The notes beneath the pieces are model-generated. The model was not told where the DNA came from, made no database searches, and saw only the letters and a program-made list of their open reading frames with translations. Shown in pieces: positions 21,171 to 25,749 of a stretch of 25,749 nucleotides of DNA (positions are counted from its first letter, which is position 1; each line of letters starts with the position of its first letter). The translations under genes were made by a program, and so were the position numbers. The DNA comes from Bacteroidales bacterium (GTDB lineage Bacteria; Bacteroidota; Bacteroidia; Bacteroidales; UBA932). The stretch is taken from the NCBI GenBank assembly GCA_017527625.1, contig JAFXPV010000113.1, positions 1 to 25,749 on the forward strand, read 5' to 3'.

Positions 21171-23601
21171 CGAAAGCACCCAGGATCTTGCCCATTATCC
21201 TTTCGACATCGCTGTCGGTGAGGGTCTGGTCGGGATTCTGGATCACGAAGTTCATAGCATACTGTTTCTTGCCGGCAGGAATCTTGTCGCCACGGTATAC
21301 GTCGAACAGCGATACGTTCTTGAGCATCTGCTTTTCTGTCTGGAAAGCTGTCTTGCGCAGCTCGCTGAAAGGAACGTTCTCGTCGAGGAGAAGGGCAAGG
21401 TCACGACGAACCTCGGGATAGCGGGGCATCTCTTTGTACTTAACCCTGTTGCGACGAACGATTTCGAACAGAACCGGCCAGGATATCTCGGCTGCAAACA
21501 CCTGCTGCTTGATGTCGAAAGCCTTGAGCAACTTCTTGGATACGGTGCCGAGAGTAGCGAAGGTCTTGCCCTGGAGCTTGTACTGCATTCCTTCCGCGAA
21601 GATATCTTCGGGAGCAGGGACTGCCTCCATCGCGTAGAGGTCCATTCCGAGCCTCTTGACCAGCGTTTCGAGATAACCTTTCAGGAGGAAGTAGTTTCCA
21701 GCGGGAATCTCGTTCCTCCAGGCTTTCTCCGCGGGTGAACTCATCAGAAGCACCATACTTGTATGCTCGCTGTAGTTTGAAAGATTGTTGCCGCTGAGCG
21801 GGTCGTCTTCCTTGCAGCGGTAATTGTATACATTGCCTATCTCATACAGCCTGAGGCTGCCGCACTGGCGCTTGATATTGTATGACACCACCTCAAGTCC
21901 GCCGAAAAGAAGGGTCTGGCGCATACAGTCCAGATCGGCGCTCAGAGGATTGAGCAGCTTCACGAGACTGGACGAAGGATAAGTCTCCAGATTGTCGTAG
22001 TATGAACTCTTGGTGAGGGAGTTGTTCATTATCTCGAGAAAACCGTTGTGAGTGAAGAAGTCAGAAACTTCCTTGCGGATGACCTCGTTGTCGGGATGGC
22101 TGGTGGGGCTTACAGAGACCCTCATACCGTCCGGGAACTCGATATTGTTGTAGCCGTAAATACGCAGTACTTCCTCCACGACGTCGCACTCGCGGGTTAC
22201 GTCAACCCTGTATGCGGGAACTGCCACCCTGCAGCCTGCCTCGTGGCTTGAAAGGATATCAAAGCCGAGATAGCCGAGTATTTCAAGTATCTTGTCAGAA
22301 CCTATCTTCTTGCCGATGAGAGACTCCATCCTGGCGAAATTGAGTTCGACTTCGGCCTTCTCGCGCTTTTCAGGATAGAACTCCTGCACCTTGCCGACAA
22401 TGTGGCCGCCGCCCAGCTCTGCGATCAGCATCGCTGCCCTCTTGGCTGCGAACATCGTGTTGTCAATGTCGATGCCGCGCTCATAGCGGAATGAAGCGTC
22501 AGTCTGGAGAGCGTGTCTCTTCGAAGTCTTGCGGATGTATACCGGGTTGAAATATGCGCACTCGAGGAATACGTCGCGTGTGGCTTCGGTTACACCGGAC
22601 TCTTCACCTCCGAAAACACCTGCGATACACATCGGGCCGTCAGCATTTGCGATTACCATATCTTCTGCAGTCAGAGTCCTTTCTATGCCGTCGAGGGTGA
22701 CGATCTTCTCCCCTTCTGCGGCCTTGCGGACGATGACCTTGCCGCCGCTGATCTTTGAGATATCGAAGACGTGCAGGGGCTGGCACATTTCATTGAGGAT
22801 GAAGTTGGTCACATCCACAACATTATTGATGGGATGCTGGCCTATGGCGTTCAGACGTTCGCGCAGCCAGTCAGGTGAAGGACCTACTTTGACGTCCTTT
22901 ATAGTGATGCCGATGTATCTGGGAGCTCCGTCCGGATCGACAACCTCAACCGGGACAGCCTCTCCTGCTTCTGTGGAGAAACCTTCCACTGACGGAAGAG
23001 TCCATTCAGCGGGGATGCCGTTCAGCTTGCAATATGCATAGAGGTCGCGGGCAGCGCCGATATGCGAAGCGCCGTCGATACGGTTGGGAGTCAGGCCGAT
23101 TTCATACACGGTGTCGCTCTTGAGATTCAGAGCGACGCGGGCGGGAGTGCCGGGCACGGCTGAATCATCGAGCACCATTATACCCGAGTGGTCCTCACCG
23201 ATGCCGAGTTCATCCTCGGCGCAGATCATTCCGAAGCTTTCAACTCCGCGGATCTTCGACTTCTTGAGCTTGAGCTCCTCGCCCTGGAGATTGACCAGTT
23301 TCGTACCGACAGTTGCCAGAAGCACCTTCTGGCCGGCAGCCACATTGGGAGCGCCGCAGACTACCTGCAGAGGCTCACCGCTGCCCACGTCAAGCTTGGT
23401 GACGTGCAGATGGTCGGAATCGGGGTGCGCCACGCACTCCAGCACGTGGGCGACAACTACGCCCTCTAGCCCTCCGGGAATCTGTTCTACGGTTTCTATA
23501 TGCTCGACCTCAAGGCCGGTTGATGTCAGTATTTCAGCTACTTTCTCAGGTTGAAGATCGAACTTCAGATAGTCTTTCAACCAATTGTACGAAACAGTCA
23601 T
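21142..23601 (-). CDS. pheT: Phenylalanyl-tRNA synthetase beta subunit
   Basis: The beta subunit of the alpha2-beta2 PheRS, giving tRNA binding and editing. At 819 residues it is full length. The order is standard: N-terminal TVSYNWLKDYLKF, an EMAP-like tRNA-binding OB domain (about 42-155, with HPDSDHLHV and VCGAPNV), B3/B4 editing domain (about 210-390), B5 domain (about 405-480, ending EEVLRIYGYNNIEF), catalytic-like core, and C-terminal FDX-ACB anticodon-binding domain (about 725-818, RYPEVRRDLALLLDE). It starts three bases after the ftsY stop and is probably the second gene of that transcript. The alpha subunit gene (pheS) is not in the window. Confidence 0.97.
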   Translation of the reverse strand: MTVSYNWLKDYLKFDLQPEKVAEILTSTGLEVEHIETVEQIPGGLEGVVVAHVLECVAHPDSDHLHVTKLDVGSGEPLQVVCGAPNVAAGQKVLLATVGTKLVNLQGEELKLKKSKIRGVESFGMICAEDELGIGEDHSGIMVLDDSAVPGTPARVALNLKSDTVYEIGLTPNRIDGASHIGAARDLYAYCKLNGIPAEWTLPSVEGFSTEAGEAVPVEVVDPDGAPRYIGITIKDVKVGPSPDWLRERLNAIGQHPINNVVDVTNFILNEMCQPLHVFDISKISGGKVIVRKAAEGEKIVTLDGIERTLTAEDMVIANADGPMCIAGVFGGEESGVTEATRDVFLECAYFNPVYIRKTSKRHALQTDASFRYERGIDIDNTMFAAKRAAMLIAELGGGHIVGKVQEFYPEKREKAEVELNFARMESLIGKKIGSDKILEILGYLGFDILSSHEAGCRVAVPAYRVDVTRECDVVEEVLRIYGYNNIEFPDGMRVSVSPTSHPDNEVIRKEVSDFFTHNGFLEIMNNSLTKSSYYDNLETYPSSSLVKLLNPLSADLDCMRQTLLFGGLEVVSYNIKRQCGSLRLYEIGNVYNYRCKEDDPLSGNNLSNYSEHTSMVLLMSSPAEKAWRNEIPAGNYFLLKGYLETLVKRLGMDLYAMEAVPAPEDIFAEGMQYKLQGKTFATLGTVSKKLLKAFDIKQQVFAAEISWPVLFEIVRRNRVKYKEMPRYPEVRRDLALLLDENVPFSELRKTAFQTEKQMLKNVSLFDVYRGDKIPAGKKQYAMNFVIQNPDQTLTDSDVERIMGKILGAFENKHRAALR

Positions 23602-23604
23602 ATC

Positions 23605-24561
23605 TTATTTGAATAATGATTCTATAAATTCTTTCTTGTCGAAGGGGCGAAGGTCTTCTATCTTCTCGCCTACGCCGATGAGTTTGATGGGGATCTGGAA
23701 CTGGTCGCTGATGCCTATCACGACACCACCCTTCGCAGTACCGTCGAGTTTGGTGACGGCCAGGCAGGTAACGTCTGTGGCCTTGGTGAACTCCTTGGCC
23801 TGGTTGAAGCCGTTCTGGCCTGTGGAACCGTCGATCACAAGCATAACATCGTGAGGTGCGTCAGGAATCACCTTCCGCATCACATTGCGGATCTTGGTGA
23901 GCTCGTTCATCAGGTTGACTTTGTTATGGAGACGGCCTGCCGTGTCTATGATGACCACATCGGCATCCTTGGCCACTGCGCTCTTGACAGTGTCGAAAGC
24001 GACGCTCGCGGGGTCGCTGCCCATCTGCTGCTTGACGATGTCGACTCCGGCACGCTCGGCCCAGATCGTGAGCTGGTCAACTGCCGCGGCACGGAAGGTA
24101 TCGGCGGCGCCGAGGACGACCTTCTTGCCTTCTTTCTTGAGCTGGGAGGCAAGCTTGCCGATGGTCGTGGTCTTGCCCACTCCATTCACACCGACGACCA
24201 TAATCACGTAAGGTTTCTTTGAAAAATCAAAGATATCGTCAGAATCGCTGTTGTCGGCACAGAGCATATCCTGTATCTCCTCGCAGAGGATCTGGTTGAG
24301 CTCGTCGCTGCCGAGGAACTTGTCGCGGGCGACCCTGTCTTCAAGCCGCTCGATTATTTTCATTGTGGTGTCGGCTCCGACGTCGGAAGCTATCAAAGCC
24401 TCCTCGATAGAATCAAGCACATCGGCATCGACGACGGATTTTCCCATCAACGCGTGGGACACCCTGTCGAAGAAAGACCTTCTGGTCTTTCCCAGACCTT
24501 CGTCCAGCGATTTTTTCTGTTCAGGTTCTTCCTGTTTGTTCCTTCTGAAAAAAAGCCCCAT
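23605..24561 (-). CDS. ftsY: Signal recognition particle receptor FtsY
   Basis: SRP receptor GTPase that docks ribosome-nascent chains at the inner membrane. The 318-residue protein has a short acidic/basic N terminus, then an N domain (about 25-105) and the G domain. GTPase motifs are G1 GVNGVGKT (124-131), the SRP-GTPase insertion/G2 region DTFRAAA (154-160), G3 DTAGR (206-210), G4 TKLD (270-273) and the closing GVGEKIEDLRPF (296-307). The long acidic A domain of E. coli FtsY is missing, as in many other phyla. Its promoter lies in the 34 bases after hisIE. pheT follows directly. Confidence 0.98.
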   Translation of the reverse strand: MGLFFRRNKQEEPEQKKSLDEGLGKTRRSFFDRVSHALMGKSVVDADVLDSIEEALIASDVGADTTMKIIERLEDRVARDKFLGSDELNQILCEEIQDMLCADNSDSDDIFDFSKKPYVIMVVGVNGVGKTTTIGKLASQLKKEGKKVVLGAADTFRAAAVDQLTIWAERAGVDIVKQQMGSDPASVAFDTVKSAVAKDADVVIIDTAGRLHNKVNLMNELTKIRNVMRKVIPDAPHDVMLVIDGSTGQNGFNQAKEFTKATDVTCLAVTKLDGTAKGGVVIGISDQFQIPIKLIGVGEKIEDLRPFDKKEFIESLFK

Positions 24562-24583
24562 AGCAAATTCGGCGATAATCGTG

Positions 24584-24591
24584 CAAAGATA
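24584..24591 (-). promoter_or_regulatory. -7 element of the ftsY-pheT transcript
   Basis: The minus strand reads TATCTTTG, an exact TAnnTTTG, 22 bases before the ftsY ATG and 4 bases after the hisIE stop. No clear TTTG lies at -33. Confidence 0.6.
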
Positions 24592-24595
24592 CTAA

Positions 24596-25195
24596 TTATT
24601 TGTGTCTTTTTGCGAGTTCTTCTTCGAGGTCTTCAATGCCGAATCCCATCTGTTCGCACAGGACGAGCAGGTGGTACACAAGGTCGCCTGCTTCATAGAG
24701 GAAACGCTCCTTGTTGCCGTCGACCGCTTCGATAACAGTTTCAACGGCTTCTTCGCCCACTTTCTGGGCAATCTTGTTGACCCCTTTGGTAAAGAGATGG
24801 GTGGTATATGAACCCTCGGGCATATCTGCGTGACGCTGACGGATGCAGGCCTGCAGCGTACCGATGAAACGTTCGTTCTCGCGGGTGTCGAAGCAAGCGG
24901 TGGTGCCGCGATGGCAGGTCGGCCCGTCGGGGATGGCCCTCACCAGCAGTGTATCCATATCACAGTCGGGATACAGGGCCACGACATTCAGGAAATTGCC
25001 GCTGGTCTCACCTTTTGTCCACAGGCACTGGCGGCTGCGGCTGAAAAAGGTTACTTTTCCTTCGGCAACGGTCTTGTCGAAGGCTTCGCGGTTCATATAG
25101 CCGAGCATCAGCACCTTGAGGGTGTTGTCGTCCTGGATAATCACCGGCAGCAGTCCGTCGGCACACTTATCGAGTTTAAAATCATCAAAGGTCAT
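24596..25195 (-). CDS. hisIE: Bifunctional phosphoribosyl-AMP cyclohydrolase/phosphoribosyl-ATP pyrophosphatase
   Basis: A fused HisI-HisE protein catalysing the second and third steps of histidine synthesis. The 199-residue length is normal for the fusion. The HisI domain (about 15-110) shows TFFSRSRQCLWTKGETSGN with its substrate contacts. Metal residues are D77, D79 and D81 (magnesium) with Cys78, Cys94 and Cys101 (zinc). The HisE domain (about 113-195) shows GEEAVETVIEA (147-157), in which the Glu pair chelates magnesium, and EAGDLVYHLLVL. Its ATG overlaps the hisF stop by four bases (ATGA), so it is translationally coupled. It is the last gene of the his operon in this window. Confidence 0.97.
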   Translation of the reverse strand: MTFDDFKLDKCADGLLPVIIQDDNTLKVLMLGYMNREAFDKTVAEGKVTFFSRSRQCLWTKGETSGNFLNVVALYPDCDMDTLLVRAIPDGPTCHRGTTACFDTRENERFIGTLQACIRQRHADMPEGSYTTHLFTKGVNKIAQKVGEEAVETVIEAVDGNKERFLYEAGDLVYHLLVLCEQMGFGIEDLEEELAKRHK

Positions 25196-25749
25196 ATTCT
25201 TACAGGTATGTTAAGTTTTTTCAATTCGCGTTTGAGGTCTGGGATGCGGATCTCTCCCAGATGAAATATGCTGGCTGCCAGAGCCGCATCTGCGCAGCCC
25301 TCAGCAAGCACGTCAGCAATGTCACGGATGCATCCGGCACCGCCGGAAGCTATGACCGGTATGCTCAGGAGCCTGTTCAGTTCCCGGTAGGTTTCTATCG
25401 GATAGCCGGCCTTCGTGCCGTCGTGGTCCATAGAGGTGAAGAGCAGCTCACCGGCTCCGCGTTCCTGGGCTTCGCGGGCCCAGCTGAAGAGTTCCGTGTC
25501 GGTGGGATACTTGCCCCCGTGCGTCGTCGCCATCCAGCGTCCGTCGACCTGACGCGCATCTATGGCAATCACGACGAACTGGCTGCCGTATTTCGAGGCT
25601 ATGTCGCTGATCAGCTGCGGATTCTTGATGGCAGCCGTGTTGACGCTTATCTTGTCGGCACCGGCGTCCAGCAACCTTGCGGCATCATCCACGCTGCTTA
25701 TGCCACCGCCGACGGTAAAGGGTATGTTGATGGCAAGGGCTATCTTCTC
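25192..25749 (-). CDS. hisF: Imidazole glycerol phosphate synthase cyclase subunit HisF (5' end outside window)
   Basis: The cyclase half of the HisH-HisF enzyme, which makes imidazole glycerol phosphate and AICAR. The frame is open to the window edge, so 185 C-terminal residues of about 250 are present and the GTG near 25692 is internal. Motifs of the TIM barrel seen here are FTVGGGISSVDDA, the GADKISVNTAA strand, AIDARQVDG with the catalytic Asp (equivalent to D130 of Thermotoga HisF), SMDHDGTKAGY and IASGGAG, which bind phosphate. The N-terminal catalytic Asp lies outside the window. It overlaps hisIE by four bases. Confidence 0.96.
   Translation of the reverse strand, partial: EKIALAINIPFTVGGGISSVDDAARLLDAGADKISVNTAAIKNPQLISDIASKYGSQFVVIAIDARQVDGRWMATTHGGKYPTDTELFSWAREAQERGAGELLFTSMDHDGTKAGYPIETYRELNRLLSIPVIASGGAGCIRDIADVLAEGCADAALAASIFHLGEIRIPDLKRELKKLNIPVRI

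Noticed and set aside
1..25749. CRISPR arrays, insertion sequences, integrases, phage genes, tRNA genes
   Set aside because: None seen by eye: no evenly spaced repeat series, no transposase or integrase motif, and no cloverleaf-like segment. Every stretch over 175 bases is covered by a recognised gene.

Overview
The window is 25.7 kb of tightly packed bacterial chromosome, most likely from a member of the Bacteroidota (order Bacteroidales). Three things support this. First, promoters match the Bacteroidota form: TAnnTTTG at -7, in two places with TTTG exactly 19 bp upstream. Second, most genes lack a Shine-Dalgarno sequence. Third, the gene content is characteristic: a serine palmitoyltransferase, a CarboxypepD_reg/OMP_b-brl outer-membrane receptor with a Gly-rich tail, fused hisIE, and a LytS/LytTR pair tied to an efflux pump. 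Genus cannot be settled from the sequence alone. I saw no tRNA, rRNA, CRISPR array, insertion sequence or phage gene. No gap between genes exceeds about 175 bases.

Layout. 1-1097 (+): the 3' end of serS, overlapping by one base a ruvC gene broken by an in-frame TAG. 1166-4123 (+): a large outer-membrane beta-barrel receptor, closed by a bidirectional terminator. 4200-7454: a probable sphingolipid locus, with serine palmitoyltransferase and a short-chain reductase on the minus strand and a GNAT-fold acyltransferase divergent from them. 7469-7957 (+): a YbaK/ProX-type deacylase. 7959-9617 (-): a phosphohexomutase. 9636-15816 (-): a six-gene operon reading TolC-like protein, lipoprotein adaptor, ABC ATPase, MacB/FtsX permease, LytS-like histidine kinase, LytTR response regulator. 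15910-18941 (-): AAA-type ATPase, secreted C1 peptidase and phosphatidylserine synthase, apparently one transcription unit. 19115-19703 (+): rplU-rpmA, expressed from a promoter that is back-to-back with the ATPase promoter. 19768-21104 (+): a membrane zinc metallopeptidase and a DUF1080 lipoprotein. 21142-24561 (-): ftsY then pheT. 24596-25749 (-): hisF (5' part outside the window) then hisIE.

How the genes fit together. Most are housekeeping: translation (serS, pheT, rplU, rpmA, ybaK), histidine synthesis, protein targeting and lipid head-group synthesis. Three places merit attention. The spt/SDR/GNAT locus could hold the first three steps of ceramide synthesis. The efflux operon carries its own two-component system and has two exact 10-bp direct repeats with a 21-bp period just upstream of its promoter, which is the spacing LytTR regulators recognise. 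The ruvC gene has one amber codon where the family usually has glutamine; it removes the last two catalytic aspartates. I did not find a clearly new multi-gene system. The autoregulated pump operon and the candidate complete sphingolipid locus come closest.
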